Part shown: positions 1 to 9,831 of the stretch, in pieces
How the letters are laid out: the number at the start of each line of letters is the position of its first letter
Position numbering within the stretch: the stretch's first letter is position 1
From: Roseovarius bejariae
Lineage (GTDB): Bacteria > Pseudomonadota > Alphaproteobacteria > Rhodobacterales > Rhodobacteraceae
Assembly: GCF_009669325.1 (NCBI RefSeq)
Contig: NZ_SZWE01000002.1
Location: 186,001-250,000 of the forward strand
Reading direction: 5' to 3'
DNA: 64,000 nt
Position numbers and translations under genes: made by a program
The notes under the pieces: generated by a model
Database searches by the model: none
What the model saw: the letters and a program-made list of their open reading frames with translations, nothing else
What the model was told of the DNA's origin: nothing

Positions 1-38
1 TCCGCGCATCAACATGACAATTGAAAGGATCAGGCAGC

Positions 39-1268
39 ATGGATTTTGGAATGCGTCCGGAAAACAAGGCATTGCTGGATCGTGTCCGCGCGATGGTGCG
101 CGATGACATCATGCCCAAAGAAGCCGCCTACGCCGCCGAAATCGGTAAAGGCGATCGTTGGCAGTATACACAAACGCAGGCCGAAATCCTCGAAGGACTG
201 AAGGCAAAGGCAAAGGCGGCGGGTCTTTGGAACTTCTGGCTGACTGACAGTGACAAGGGCTTCGGCCTGACGACAGTCGAATATGCCTGTTTTGCCGAGG
301 AAATGGGAAAAACGCCGATGGGCGCAGAGGTGTTCAATTGCAATGCCCCCGACACCGGCAACATGGAAGTCTTCGAAAAATACGGCACCGACGCGATGAA
401 ACAGCAATGGTTCGCCCCACTGCTGGAAGGCCAGATTCGCAGTGCCTACCTCATGACAGAACCAGATGTCGCCAGTTCGGATGCCACCAATATCTCCATG
501 TCCTGTGTGCGTGATGGGGATGATTATGTTCTGAATGGCGAGAAATGGTGGGCCACCGGCGCGGGCGATCCGCGGTGTTCGGTCTATATCGTGATGGTGA
601 AAACGGGTGGCGATGATCTTCCAAAACACCAGCGTCATTCGATGATCGTGGTCCCCGCCGACACCCCGGGTATCGAAAAACTGCGCCCGATGGAGGTATA
701 TGGCCATGATGATGCGCCGCACGGCCATATGCATTTCCGATTCACAGATGTGCGAGTGCCAGCCGAGAACCTGCTGTTGGGCGAGGGGCGTGGCTTCGAA
801 ATCGCGCAGGGCCGTCTTGGGCCGGGGCGTATTCACCACTGTATGCGCGCCATCGGGCAGGCCGAGGCGGCACTTGAGATGATGTGCCGCCGCGCGTTGG
901 AGCGGGAAGCCTTTGGAAAACCTCTACATCAGCTTGGGGCAAACTATGACATCATCGCCGAATGCCGGATGGAGATCGAGCAGGCCCGCCTGCTATGCCT
1001 CAAGGCCGCCTGGATGATGGACCAGGGCGATCCGCGCGCCGCCGCGCCCTGGATACACCAGATCAAGGTGGTCGCGCCGCGCGCCGCACTCAAGGTCGTG
1101 GATGAAGCAGTTCAAATGTTCGGCGCGCAAGGCATCAGTCAGGACGTGCCACTATCCGCCATGTGGACACATCTGCGGACACTGCGCCTCGCCGATGGCC
1201 CCGATGCCGTCCACCGCCGTCAGGTCGCGCGCGCTGAACTACGGAAACACACACAGCAAAAGGTGTAA
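39..1268 (+). CDS. acyl-CoA dehydrogenase family protein
   Basis: 409-aa flavoprotein of the acyl-CoA dehydrogenase superfamily, which carries out FAD-dependent alpha,beta-dehydrogenation of acyl-CoA in the cytoplasm. Visible family signatures are the mid-domain stretch TEPDVASSD, then NGEKWWATGAGDPRC around residue 170, and the C-terminal helical domain with ERAFGKPL-like text (EREAFGKPL) and MFGAQGISQD near residue 365. The WWATGAGDPRC wording matches the ACAD10/11-like branch more than short-chain enzymes, so the substrate is uncertain. I chose the ATG at 39 because AAGGA lies nine bases upstream; an in-frame TTG at 21 has no such site. The gene is complete within the window. The next gene is convergent, with a hairpin between them. 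Confidence 0.9.
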   Translation: MDFGMRPENKALLDRVRAMVRDDIMPKEAAYAAEIGKGDRWQYTQTQAEILEGLKAKAKAAGLWNFWLTDSDKGFGLTTVEYACFAEEMGKTPMGAEVFNCNAPDTGNMEVFEKYGTDAMKQQWFAPLLEGQIRSAYLMTEPDVASSDATNISMSCVRDGDDYVLNGEKWWATGAGDPRCSVYIVMVKTGGDDLPKHQRHSMIVVPADTPGIEKLRPMEVYGHDDAPHGHMHFRFTDVRVPAENLLLGEGRGFEIAQGRLGPGRIHHCMRAIGQAEAALEMMCRRALEREAFGKPLHQLGANYDIIAECRMEIEQARLLCLKAAWMMDQGDPRAAAPWIHQIKVVAPRAALKVVDEAVQMFGAQGISQDVPLSAMWTHLRTLRLADGPDAVHRRQVARAELRKHTQQKV

Positions 1269-1292
1269 GGGCGCGATACTGGAATGTCCCGT

Positions 1293-1325
1293 CTTCATCT
1301 TTCTCGAAATACTCCCGCCGGAGGC
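1293..1325 (-). repeat. dispersed intergenic repeat, copy 1
   Basis: On the minus strand this reads GCCTCCGGCGGGAGTATTT, then a short variable stretch and AAAGATGAAG. Nearly the same text is present on the plus strand at 20775-20807, and looser relatives end in GGTATTT or GATATTT at 47257 and 61034. All copies are between genes. I have the impression, unchecked, that such motifs are common in roseobacter genomes. Confidence 0.6.
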
Positions 1326-1331
1326 ACCCGA

Positions 1332-1354
1332 GCCGATCACCAGAGGTGATCGGC
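1332..1354. terminator. hairpin between convergent genes
   Basis: A perfect 10-bp inverted repeat, GCCGATCACC-AGA-GGTGATCGGC, between the stop of the acyl-CoA dehydrogenase gene and the stop of the thioesterase gene. There is no clear T-run on either side, so it is a candidate bidirectional or Rho-assisted terminator rather than a textbook intrinsic one. Confidence 0.5.
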
Positions 1355-1406
1355 GAGATACAAAGCGTGCGCCTTGGCGCGCACCGCTTGATCTGCTGCT
1401 CGCGGG

Positions 1407-1877
1407 TTACAGCCCGATGGAACGGCCCACGCCTTCGGGGCGGGGCAGATGCGACTGTGCCTCGGCCATGGCCGTGACGCGCGACAGGATCCGGGACGGC
1501 ATAGGGGCCACACGCGGGCCGGACAAATCCACGTGCAGGGTCATGCCCTCGCCGGTGGCGGCCAGCCAGCCATCCTCGTGATACATTTCCTGAAAGCTGT
1601 GAAACCGTTTTTCATCATGTGCAATCAGCCAGAAGGAGCAGCGCACCCTGTCGCCCAGTTTCACCTCGCGCAGGTAACGCACATGAAATTCCGCAGAAAA
1701 GGTCGTGTGATTGGCTGATGCCACGTAATCCGGGCCGAAACCGAACTTGGCAAAGGCCTCATCGGCGGCGCGATCGAACAAAACCGTGTAATACCCCATG
1801 TTGAGGTGATTATTGTAATCGATCCAGCCGGGCTCGATTTCAAGGAAACTGGACATGAAAGGCTGTTGTTCGGTCAT
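1407..1877 (-). CDS. hot-dog fold acyl-CoA thioesterase family protein
   Basis: 156-aa protein of the 4-hydroxybenzoyl-CoA thioesterase-like hot-dog family, expected to hydrolyse an acyl-CoA thioester in the cytoplasm. The N-terminal motif WIDYNNHLNMGYY (about residues 18-30) is the usual active-site helix entry of this family. A central FHVRYLREVKLGD segment is the typical hot-dog strand. The length fits a single hot-dog domain. Similar proteins sit in carnitine and betaine catabolism loci of Rhodobacteraceae as betainyl-CoA thioesterases, but no carnitine dehydrogenase is present here, so the substrate is open. gatB lies upstream on the same strand, 36 bases away. Confidence 0.8.
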   Translation of the reverse strand: MTEQQPFMSSFLEIEPGWIDYNNHLNMGYYTVLFDRAADEAFAKFGFGPDYVASANHTTFSAEFHVRYLREVKLGDRVRCSFWLIAHDEKRFHSFQEMYHEDGWLAATGEGMTLHVDLSGPRVAPMPSRILSRVTAMAEAQSHLPRPEGVGRSIGL

Positions 1878-1913
1878 GTCATGTCCTTATTCTTCGCGCC
1901 CGGAGCGCCGTTC

Positions 1914-3422
1914 TCAAAGGCCCAGCTTGGCTTGCACGATCTCGTTCACGGCTTTGGGGTTGGCTTTGCCGCCGGTGGCTTTCATCACCTGCCCCACGAA
2001 CCAGCCCGCCAGTTTCGGGTTGCTTTGCGCCTTTTCCACCTGTGCGGGGTTGTCGGCGATAATCTGGTCCACGGCGGCCTCGATGGCGCCGGTATCGCTC
2101 ACTTGCTTCATGCCACGGTCTTCGACGATCTTTTCTGGCGCCTCGCCGGTCTCGATGTGGATTTCCAGAACGTCCTTGGCGATCTTGGTCGAAATCTCGT
2201 CCTTGGCGACCATCGCAAGGATCGCGGCATTGGCCTCGGGCGCTGCAATCTCGCGCGGGCTGACCTCGGCCTTGTTGGCGCGGCCCAGAACCTCGTTTAT
2301 GACCCAGTTGGCGGTTTTCTTGCCGTCGCCCGCGCCGACAGATTCCTCGAAATAGGCGGCCAGATCGACATCGGCGGTCAGGACGCTGGCGTCATACTCT
2401 GTGACCCCGTAGTCGGTAACGAAGCGCGCTTTTTTCTCATCGGGCAGTTCGGGCAGGGTGGCCGCGATCCCATCGACCCACTCCTGTTCGATCTCCAAAG
2501 GCAGCAGGTCGGGGTCAGGGAAATAGCGGTAGTCATGCGCCTCTTCCTTGGAGCGCATGGAGCGGGTCTCGTTCTTGTCCGGGTCATAGAGGCGGGTTTC
2601 CTGCACCACCTCGCCACCACCTTCGACGATGCCGATCTGGCGGCGTGCCTCGTATTCGATGGCGGCCTGGATGAAACGCATGGAGTTCATGTTCTTGATC
2701 TCGCAGCGGGTGCCGAGATGGCTGAAATCCTGCGTTTCCATGTATTTTTCATAGGCCCCGGGGCGACAGATCGAAACATTCACATCGGCCCGCAGGTTGC
2801 CGTTTTGCATGTTGCCGTCGCAGGTGCCCAGATAGCGCAGGATCTGGCGCAGCTTGGTAACATAGGCGGCGGCCTCTTCAGGGCCGCGAATGTCAGGGCG
2901 GCTGACGATTTCCATCAGGGCAACGCCGGTGCGGTTCAGGTCGACGAAGGACATCGCCGGGTCCATGTCATGGATGGATTTGCCCGCGTCCTGTTCGACG
3001 TGAATCCGCTCGACCCGCACCTTGCGGGCGATGCCGGGCTCCATGTCCACAAGGATTTCACCCTCGCCGACGAGCGGATGATAAAGCTGGCTGATCTGGT
3101 AGCCCTGCGGCAGGTCGGGGTAGAAATAATTCTTGCGGTCGAAGGCCGACCAAAGGTTGATCTGTGCCTTCAGGCCAAGGCCCGTGCGCACCGCCTGTTC
3201 AATGCAGAACTCGTTGATCACCGGCAGCATGCCGGGCATGGCCGCATCCACGAAGGAGACATTCGAGTTGGGCTCGGCCCCGAACTTGGTGGAGGCCCCG
3301 GAAAACAGCTTGGCTTTTGACGCCACCTGCGCGTGAACCTCCATCCCGATGACAAGTTCCCAATCGTGCTTCGCGCCTGCGATCACCTTGGGTTTGGGGG
3401 CTTCATAGGTCAGGTCCAACAT
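1914..3422 (-). CDS. gatB: Asp-tRNA(Asn)/Glu-tRNA(Gln) amidotransferase subunit B
   Basis: 502-aa GatB, the tRNA-binding and kinase-like subunit of the GatCAB complex. It converts misacylated Glu-tRNA(Gln) or Asp-tRNA(Asn) to Gln- or Asn-tRNA in bacteria lacking the direct synthetases. The N-terminus has [13 protein letters not shown] and [15 protein letters not shown], both GatB hallmarks; the C-terminus has the YqeY-like tail with [22 protein letters not shown]. The length matches the family. I start at the ATG at 3422 ([10 protein letters not shown]) because GGAG lies nine bases upstream; an ATG five codons earlier at 3437 is a weaker option. gatA and gatC are not in the window, which is normal for Rhodobacteraceae. 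Confidence 0.96.
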   Translation of the reverse strand: MLDLTYEAPKPKVIAGAKHDWELVIGMEVHAQVASKAKLFSGASTKFGAEPNSNVSFVDAAMPGMLPVINEFCIEQAVRTGLGLKAQINLWSAFDRKNYFYPDLPQGYQISQLYHPLVGEGEILVDMEPGIARKVRVERIHVEQDAGKSIHDMDPAMSFVDLNRTGVALMEIVSRPDIRGPEEAAAYVTKLRQILRYLGTCDGNMQNGNLRADVNVSICRPGAYEKYMETQDFSHLGTRCEIKNMNSMRFIQAAIEYEARRQIGIVEGGGEVVQETRLYDPDKNETRSMRSKEEAHDYRYFPDPDLLPLEIEQEWVDGIAATLPELPDEKKARFVTDYGVTEYDASVLTADVDLAAYFEESVGAGDGKKTANWVINEVLGRANKAEVSPREIAAPEANAAILAMVAKDEISTKIAKDVLEIHIETGEAPEKIVEDRGMKQVSDTGAIEAAVDQIIADNPAQVEKAQSNPKLAGWFVGQVMKATGGKANPKAVNEIVQAKLGL

Positions 3423-3497
3423 GCCGATCGTCTCCATCGCTCGTGACTTGGGCGTTCTAGGCCAGAGCCGCGCGACGGGCAAGGGCGGCGTGTGGTT

Positions 3498-4781
3498 TTA
3501 AAGACCCGGCAAGCGATACATTCCGGCGGGGGAAAAGGCGATGGAGCTGCCATCGGCCAGATCATCGGCAAAGCGTGTCGCGATAATCCGCAAGGCCGTT
3601 TGCCGTCCCTTGCTGATCAGGGCCCGTCGTGAGGGCAGGGCAGGGGTCAGTCCCGGCGACAACAGTGCCTGAGACCAGACCAAGGGATGCAATTCCTGTA
3701 AATAATCGCTCAGGATCCAGTCCAGACAGTTATGCAAATGCCTGCGCGTGGCATCCGCATGCGTGGAGAGATGCCCATCCGTTTCCGCTGCCATGTTGAC
3801 CGCGCAAAAGGCCGCCCAAAGGTTTGTTATGTGCTGGTCCTTCTTGGCCTCAAGAATATGGCGGATGCCATCCGCGAAAAACTCCGCATCCAGAAGGTCA
3901 AGTGCCCCGCGATCCATTGCAAGGGCATCGAAATAAACCCATGCATAGCCCCCATCCCCCCAGACCTCTGCGGTACGTACCGCCGTGCGGCGCGCTTCGA
4001 CTTCGAGCGTCTCGTAACTTCCGAAGTAGGCTGGAAGCAGGTGCTGACCGAGGGCGCGCATATGACGGTGCCCGTCGGGGTCAAGATCAATCAACTTTGC
4101 ATAGTCGTCCGCCACGCGGTGCCCTTTCTGACGGAACGCCGCCGTCAAGGCGCATTGCGCCGCGGCCAGTGATGGCGCATCCAAATCAATCCCGTCATAT
4201 GGTGCAAGGATGTCCCGGGCCCGGTTGAAATGGTTCAGCCAGTGCTTCTGGCACACCTTTTCCTCGTGGAGACCGTCGCGCGCCGCATTCCGCCAGGCCC
4301 AGCCAATATCGATATGGGCCATCGCCACGACGAGGGCGCAACAATGGTCGCCATAAAACTCGGTCTGGACCTCCTCCAAGGCCTCGATGCCGACGGGGTC
4401 AGGAACGGCGCCATCGGCGATTGCGTCCTCGGCGGCGGCCACGACGTCGGACCGCGCCCCGAAGGCCAGCAGCATCGAGGCAATCTCCCCCCCCGGGGTC
4501 GAGAGGCGGCAATCGTCGGCATATTGGATTTGCTTTGACAATTCCTCCCACATCTCTTGCCGGGCCAGTTTCTGGCCCCTGTCCTGATGAGTGGCGCGGG
4601 CCATCTCTTCGTCGGACACCGGGAGCGAGGGGAGAAGGATGCGTTTGCTTAGAGCCTCGATATCGCTTTCAGACCGCGTTCTGCGCCCGAACAGCCGTGG
4701 GGAGTTGCGTTCCCCTCCGTCACGTTTCCGGCGAAAGCGCAAGATATTTTCGCCGCGGGCGGTCTTGGACGAGAATGGCAT
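3498..4781 (-). CDS. unrecognised protein, 427 aa
   Basis: I do not recognise a family. The protein begins MPFSSKTARGENILRFRRKRDG, is rich in Arg and Ser for the first 80 residues, then becomes mainly helical and acidic with many Trp, Tyr and His residues, and has no signal peptide or clear membrane segment. The helical repeats such as AAEDAIADGAVPDPVGIEALEEV and DLLDAEFFADGIRHILEAKKDQH suggest an all-alpha fold. The ATG at 4781 is preceded by GGGAGA five to eight bases upstream, so I reject a longer reading from 4907. It is divergent from the lysozyme-like gene at 4928 and 75 bases downstream of the gatB start. Confidence 0.7.
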   Translation of the reverse strand: MPFSSKTARGENILRFRRKRDGGERNSPRLFGRRTRSESDIEALSKRILLPSLPVSDEEMARATHQDRGQKLARQEMWEELSKQIQYADDCRLSTPGGEIASMLLAFGARSDVVAAAEDAIADGAVPDPVGIEALEEVQTEFYGDHCCALVVAMAHIDIGWAWRNAARDGLHEEKVCQKHWLNHFNRARDILAPYDGIDLDAPSLAAAQCALTAAFRQKGHRVADDYAKLIDLDPDGHRHMRALGQHLLPAYFGSYETLEVEARRTAVRTAEVWGDGGYAWVYFDALAMDRGALDLLDAEFFADGIRHILEAKKDQHITNLWAAFCAVNMAAETDGHLSTHADATRRHLHNCLDWILSDYLQELHPLVWSQALLSPGLTPALPSRRALISKGRQTALRIIATRFADDLADGSSIAFSPAGMYRLPGL

Positions 4782-4927
4782 ACGATCTCCCGGCTGAAGT
4801 CTGGATTGTCTTTTGCTGATCCTTTCAGTGCAATTCGGCCAAATCTTGGCAAGGCTGAGGAGATGGCAGGGAATTCCACAGGTGCCAGAGAGTTGATTTA
4901 CAGGCAAATTCGTTTCAATATCTCGGG

Positions 4928-5593
4928 ATGAAGCTGCTAACCATTTGTTGTGTAACGATATTTATATTGCTTGGGGCGATATCATATGCCGAGTCCCCGC
5001 AAAACGTGCGCCCGCCCGAGGCACGCGACGGCAATATTCCGCGCGCCCGCTGGGGATCTTTGCCAGATGGCCAGTTGTGGACACGCGCCGCGCTTTCGGC
5101 CCTGCGCGGGCATGGGCAGGCCCTGACGCGTAGTGTTCCAAAGGACATTCGTGACTGGTGTCCGGCCTATCCCGAGGCTGGCCAAAAGGGGCGCCAGGCC
5201 TTCTGGATCGGCCTACTATCGGCGCTTTCGAAACATGAAAGCACCTATCGCGCTGCTGCCGTGGGCGGGGGCGGGCAATGGTATGGTCTGCTTCAAATCC
5301 TACCCTCCACAGCGCGCGGCTATGGTTGCCGGGCACGCAGCGGGGCCGCCTTGAAAAATGGGCCGGACAACCTGAGTTGTGCCATCCGGATCATGTCGGT
5401 GACGGTCCCGCGCGACGGGGTCGTGTCACGCGGGATGCGCGGTGTTGCCGCCGATTGGGGACCATTCCATAACCGGCGCAAGCGCGGGGACATGATGGCG
5501 TGGCTTAAACGGCAAAGCTATTGCAAGCCCATGTCATCGGTCCGTCCGCGACTCCGCCCTGAGCGCTTCACGCAACTCAACAGTTCCGACTGA
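4928..5593 (+). CDS. secreted lysozyme-like transglycosylase (SLT domain)
   Basis: 221-aa exported protein of the lytic transglycosylase/lysozyme-like fold, expected to cleave peptidoglycan in the periplasm. Residues 1-21 form a signal peptide (MKLLTICCVTIFILLGAISYA) with an A-x-A-like cleavage region. The catalytic Glu is probably E104 in SALSKHESTYR, followed by the substrate-binding GLLQILPSTARGYG at 120-133; both are standard SLT motifs. Several Cys in the second half (CRARSG, LSCAIRI, YCKPMSS) may form disulphides. No strong ribosome site is visible before the ATG. Its stop is 3 bp from the convergent pepN stop. Overall sure of the fold, less sure of the biological role. Confidence 0.8.
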   Translation: MKLLTICCVTIFILLGAISYAESPQNVRPPEARDGNIPRARWGSLPDGQLWTRAALSALRGHGQALTRSVPKDIRDWCPAYPEAGQKGRQAFWIGLLSALSKHESTYRAAAVGGGGQWYGLLQILPSTARGYGCRARSGAALKNGPDNLSCAIRIMSVTVPRDGVVSRGMRGVAADWGPFHNRRKRGDMMAWLKRQSYCKPMSSVRPRLRPERFTQLNSSD

Positions 5594-5596
5594 GGG

Positions 5597-8149
5597 CTAG
5601 CCGTTGCGAATGCGGCTCACCATTTCCGTCGTGTCCGGGCTCAGGTCCTTCGTGGCAAGGATGCGGTCCAACTGGTCGGCAATCATGGCTTGCCGCTCGC
5701 GGTCATAGCGTTTCCATGTCTCGAAGGCCGAGCACATGCGCGCCGCCGTTTGCGGGTTCAGCGGATCAAGCGCGATCAGCCAATCGGCCAGAACCCGATA
5801 CCCTTCGCCGCCAGCGTGATGGAACCCGGCCGGGTTCATCGCCAAGGCTCCCAATACGGATCGGAATCGGTTGGGGTTGCGGATCGTGAAATCGGGATGC
5901 TGCGTCAGGGCTTCGGTCGTCTTTGCGGCGTCTTCCGGGGCGGCATGGACGATTTGCAGCATGAACCACTTGTCGATGACCAAGCGGTCCTCTTTCCACT
6001 GGTCGTAGAATCGCGTGACCGCATCCTGCCCCTGACCGGCCTGCAATAGGTTCGAAAAGGCGGCCAATTGCTGGGTCATGTTGTCGGCGCTGTCGTATTG
6101 GCGTCCGGCCTGTGCGCCACCATCCAGACGGGTGATCATACCAAGGGCCGCATTGGCCAAGGCCCGCGCCCCGGATTGTTCGGCGTCCGGCGCATAGGGC
6201 TTGGCAACCTGATACTGCGCGTAAAGGCGCGGTGCGAGGTCCTGAAAATGCTCGGCGCGGGCGTGCCGCAGGGTTTCAAGGGCATCCCAGATGGCTTGCG
6301 GATCGGGTGTGTGCCCACGCTCATGCAGGGTTTGTGCCAACTCGTCCTGACTGGGCAGGCCGAGCGCCAAGGCGCGGAACGCAGGGTCAAGCGTGTCGTC
6401 CCGTGCCATGGTAAGCGCTGCATCCAGATAGGCGTCGTCCGGCGCCGCCCCGTTCACGATCATCTCGATCAGGCCGTCGCGGGCAAGGTCACGGCCCGCT
6501 TCCCACTTGTTGAACGGGTCGGTGTCATGCGCCAGAAGGAAGGCGCGTTCGGCATTGTCGGTCTCACGCTCAAGGATCACGGGGGCCGAGAAATCCCGCA
6601 GGATCGAGGGGACGGGGCGTGCGCCCAAACCTTCGAAGGTGAAACTCTGCTTGGCTTCTGTCATCTCCAGAAAGCGGGTTTCCACCACCTCGTCGCCATT
6701 CGGCCCCAACAGGCCCACGGCAATCGGAATGACCTGCGGGGCCTTTTCATCCTGCCCCGGCGTTGGCGGCGTTTCCTGTTCGAAATGAAGGGTATAGGTG
6801 CCGTCCTTGAAGTCATCGGTGACACGCAGACGCGGTGTGCCTGCCTGCGAATACCACCGCTTGAACTGGCTCAGGTCACGCCCCGTGGCATCTTCGAACA
6901 CCTTCAGCCAATCCTCGATCGTGCAGGCCTGCCCGTCGTGACGCTCGAAATACAGATCGACCGCCTTGGCATACGCCGCATCGCCTACCAACCGCTTGAG
7001 CATCCCGATCACCTCGGCGCCTTTCTCGTAGACCGTGGCGGTATAGAAGTTGTTGATCTCCACGAAACTCTCGGGGCGCACGGGATGGGCCAGAGGGCCG
7101 TTGTCCTCGCGGAACTGACGGGCGCGCAGGGCGATCACATCGGAAATCCGCTTGACCGGCGCGCTGCGCATATCGGCGGTGAATTCCGAGTCGCGAAACA
7201 CCGTCAGCCCTTCCTTCAGGCACAGTTGGAACCAATCCCGGCAGGTGATGCGATTCCCGGTCCAATTATGGAAGTATTCATGGGCGATAATCGCCTCGAT
7301 CCTTTCAAAATTCGCATCTGTACTTGTCTCTTGGCTGGCTAAGACGCAGGAAGAGTTGAAGATATTCAACCCTTTGTTCTCCATGGCCCCCATGTTGAAA
7401 TCATCCACGGCAACCACGTTGAAGACATCCAGATCGTATTCCCGGCCATAGGTTTTTTCGTCCCAGGCCATGGATTTCTTGAGCGCCTCCATGCCAAAGG
7501 CGCATTTGCCCTCATCCCCCGGACGCACCCAGATATTCAACTCCACCTCACGGCCCGACCGGGTGGTAAAGCGATCTGGGTGATTGACCAGATCACCGGC
7601 CACGAGGGCGAAAAGATAGGCGGGCTTGGGCCATGGGTCATGCCATTCGGCGAACCCGTCCCCTTTGGCCACAAGATTCCCGTTCGACAAAAGGACCTTT
7701 TCATCGCCCTCGATGCGCACGGTGAAAACGCCCATCACATCCGGGCGGTCCGGGTAATAGGTGATCTTGCGAAAGCCTTCGGCCTCGCATTGTGTGCAAT
7801 ACATGCCATTCGACATGTAAAGCCCTTCCAGCGCAGTATTGCCCTGCGGGTCGATCTCGACCTCGGCCTCCCAGACAAAGGGGGCATCCGGGACCGCGCA
7901 AGTCAGCCCCTCATCGGTCAGCTCTGGCTCCACGGCCTGCCCATCAACCCGTGCCGAGACAAGCCGCAGGCCCTCTCCATGCAAAAAGAAGTCACGGCTT
8001 TTTGAAGCGGGGTTAGGTTTGAATCTTATCTTGCTGATAACGCGTGTTTTTTTCGGATTCAGCCGAAACGTGAGATGCACCTCCTCAACAAGGAAGGCTG
8101 GCGGCGTGTAGTCGGACAAATAGATCGTCTGAGGCGAGGCGTCTTTCAT
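5597..8149 (-). CDS. pepN: aminopeptidase N
   Basis: 850-aa M1-family zinc aminopeptidase, a cytoplasmic enzyme that removes N-terminal residues from peptides. The exopeptidase motif GAMEN is at residues 254-258 and the zinc site HEYFHN at 290-295, with the third ligand E313 in LKEGLTVFRD, giving the exact HExxH-x18-E spacing. The C-terminal half is the helical domain of the gamma-proteobacterial-type PepN, ending PDTTEMVSRIRNG. The start at 8149 (MKDASPQTIYLSDY) fits the family N-terminus and has GGAG nine bases upstream; longer readings to 8269 are unlikely. It stands alone, convergent with the transglycosylase gene. Confidence 0.95.
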   Translation of the reverse strand: MKDASPQTIYLSDYTPPAFLVEEVHLTFRLNPKKTRVISKIRFKPNPASKSRDFFLHGEGLRLVSARVDGQAVEPELTDEGLTCAVPDAPFVWEAEVEIDPQGNTALEGLYMSNGMYCTQCEAEGFRKITYYPDRPDVMGVFTVRIEGDEKVLLSNGNLVAKGDGFAEWHDPWPKPAYLFALVAGDLVNHPDRFTTRSGREVELNIWVRPGDEGKCAFGMEALKKSMAWDEKTYGREYDLDVFNVVAVDDFNMGAMENKGLNIFNSSCVLASQETSTDANFERIEAIIAHEYFHNWTGNRITCRDWFQLCLKEGLTVFRDSEFTADMRSAPVKRISDVIALRARQFREDNGPLAHPVRPESFVEINNFYTATVYEKGAEVIGMLKRLVGDAAYAKAVDLYFERHDGQACTIEDWLKVFEDATGRDLSQFKRWYSQAGTPRLRVTDDFKDGTYTLHFEQETPPTPGQDEKAPQVIPIAVGLLGPNGDEVVETRFLEMTEAKQSFTFEGLGARPVPSILRDFSAPVILERETDNAERAFLLAHDTDPFNKWEAGRDLARDGLIEMIVNGAAPDDAYLDAALTMARDDTLDPAFRALALGLPSQDELAQTLHERGHTPDPQAIWDALETLRHARAEHFQDLAPRLYAQYQVAKPYAPDAEQSGARALANAALGMITRLDGGAQAGRQYDSADNMTQQLAAFSNLLQAGQGQDAVTRFYDQWKEDRLVIDKWFMLQIVHAAPEDAAKTTEALTQHPDFTIRNPNRFRSVLGALAMNPAGFHHAGGEGYRVLADWLIALDPLNPQTAARMCSAFETWKRYDRERQAMIADQLDRILATKDLSPDTTEMVSRIRNG

Positions 8150-8421
8150 CGCGGGCGTCTCCATCGGCAATGCGTTTGCCCGGGACGTTAGGGCGATGCG
8201 GGCGGGTCTGCAATGCGATCCCGGGGTTGATCGTTGAGACTGACAGGTGAAGGGCCGCGATATGGGCAACCTGCGCCTTCAATCCGGGCGCTATCGCGAA
8301 AATCGCACGTCATATCGGCACTGACCCCTGCGCAGGCGCGCGGTGACTTGTGCGGACATTCGCGTTTTCTTATCGTTTTTGAACACTTAATCAGGATTTA
8401 ATGGTAACGCGAAGGACCCCC

Positions 8422-9198
8422 ATGGCACGCCCAGTTATTGGTATTATCGGAAACCACTACCTGATCGACGACAGTTACCCGGTGCATGCGGGCGGAACGA
8501 TGAATTCCGAGGCGATTGCACAGGTGGCCGGATGTATGCCGCTATTGGTGCCCAGTGACCCGCGGTTTGTCTCGGTTCCAGAATTGCTTGAGGCCTGCGA
8601 TGGGTTCCTGCTCACCGGCGGGCGGCCCAATGTCCATCCCGAGGAATACGGTGAAAACCCGACCGAGGCGCATGGCGCCTTCGACCGCAACCGCGATGCC
8701 ATCAGCCTGCCTTTGGTCCGGGCCTGTGTGGAGCGTGGGCAGCCGATCCTGGGCATCTGCCGCGGGTTTCAAGAGGTCAACGTCGCCATGGGCGGGACCC
8801 TGCACCCGGAAATCCGCGAATTGCCGGGGCGCGACAATCACCGGATGCCGCCCGATGGCACCATCGAAGAGAAATTTGCGCTACGCCACAGCGTCCGGTT
8901 CACCACCGGCGGGGTCTTCCATCATCTCATGGGGGCCGAGGAGGTGATGACCAACACCTTGCATGGGCAGGGGGTGGTCAAACCCGGCAACCGCGTGGTG
9001 ATCGACGGCTATGCCCCGGATGGCACGCCCGAGGCGATTTATGTCGACGGCGCGCCCGGTTTCGCCCTGTCGGTGCAATGGCATCCCGAATACAATGCCG
9101 CGAACGACCCGGTCAGCCGCCCGTTGTTCACAGCCTTCGGAGATGCAGCACGGCAATGGGCGCAAGGGCAGGGGCCCCAGGCGCTCAAATCGGCCTGA
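8422..9198 (+). CDS. gamma-glutamyl-gamma-aminobutyrate hydrolase family protein (PuuD-like)
   Basis: 258-aa class-I glutamine amidotransferase-like hydrolase. PuuD-type members cut gamma-glutamyl-GABA in putrescine breakdown. The nucleophile is C113 in PILGICRGFQEVNVAMGG, with H221 and E223 in QWHPEYN completing the triad. The oxyanion segment LLTGGRPNVHP is at 63-73. The ATG at 8422 is preceded by AAGGA; the upstream ATG at 8401 is in frame but has no ribosome site. No other putrescine genes are adjacent, so the precise substrate is inferred from the family only. It is followed after 86 bp by the flavodoxin-like gene on the same strand. Confidence 0.85.
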   Translation: MARPVIGIIGNHYLIDDSYPVHAGGTMNSEAIAQVAGCMPLLVPSDPRFVSVPELLEACDGFLLTGGRPNVHPEEYGENPTEAHGAFDRNRDAISLPLVRACVERGQPILGICRGFQEVNVAMGGTLHPEIRELPGRDNHRMPPDGTIEEKFALRHSVRFTTGGVFHHLMGAEEVMTNTLHGQGVVKPGNRVVIDGYAPDGTPEAIYVDGAPGFALSVQWHPEYNAANDPVSRPLFTAFGDAARQWAQGQGPQALKSA

Positions 9199-9284
9199 GG
9201 TCCTCAGGGGCGCTTGTTGTGCATCAAGGACAGTGTCCTGCCATGGCGTAAACTCTTCCTCGCTTACCGTGTAAGGGGGAACTC

Positions 9285-9824
9285 ATGAACATTCTCATCG
9301 CCTATGCCACGACCGAGGGGCAAACCCGCAAGATTTGCCGGTTTTGCGCGGATGTCCTGATTGACGAGGGGCACTCCGTTGAACTGCTTGACGTGGGCGA
9401 TGACGACGGGCTCGACCTCGGGCGGTTCGACGCGGCGATCCTTGCCGCGTCCCTGCATCTTGGCACCTTCCAGAAAGACATGGGGGAGTTCGCCAAGACG
9501 CATGGCAACGGCTTGGCCGGGTTACGTACCATGTTCCTGTCTGTTTCTCTGGCCGTGGCGAGTGGCGAGGCCAAGGATCTGGCCGAGTTGGACAGGATTT
9601 GTGGCCGGTTTTTCGACGAAACCGGCTGGCGCCCGGATCAGTTGATCCATGTCGCCGGGGCCTTCCGGTTCACGCAATATGACTTTTTCAAATCACTGGC
9701 CATGCGTTGGATTGCCCATCAGCAGGGGCAGGATGTCGACCCGACGAAAGATCGCGAATACACCGATTGGCAGGCCCTGCGCCGTGCCGTTCTGACACTC
9801 GCAGGGCCTGCCGGTTCCAGTTAG
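9285..9824 (+). CDS. HemG-like flavodoxin-domain protein
   Basis: 179-aa protein with a flavodoxin fold. The FMN phosphate loop is YATTEGQTRKI at residues 6-16. The length and the C-terminal signature DREYTDWQALRR resemble HemG, the menaquinone- or ubiquinone-linked protoporphyrinogen IX dehydrogenase that makes protoporphyrin IX for heme. Many alphaproteobacteria use HemJ for that step, so this copy may have another electron-transfer role. The stop lies 7 bp from the convergent end of the giant RTX gene. An AAGGGGGAACTC ribosome-binding stretch lies just before the ATG. Confidence 0.7.
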   Translation: MNILIAYATTEGQTRKICRFCADVLIDEGHSVELLDVGDDDGLDLGRFDAAILAASLHLGTFQKDMGEFAKTHGNGLAGLRTMFLSVSLAVASGEAKDLAELDRICGRFFDETGWRPDQLIHVAGAFRFTQYDFFKSLAMRWIAHQQGQDVDPTKDREYTDWQALRRAVLTLAGPAGSS

Positions 9825-9831
9825 GAATGGA

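Noticed and set aside
1806..3320. 504-codon open frame on the plus strand across gatB
   Set aside because: It is the antisense shadow of a clear GatB; low-complexity His/Gly/Asp text with no family features, typical of high-GC DNA.
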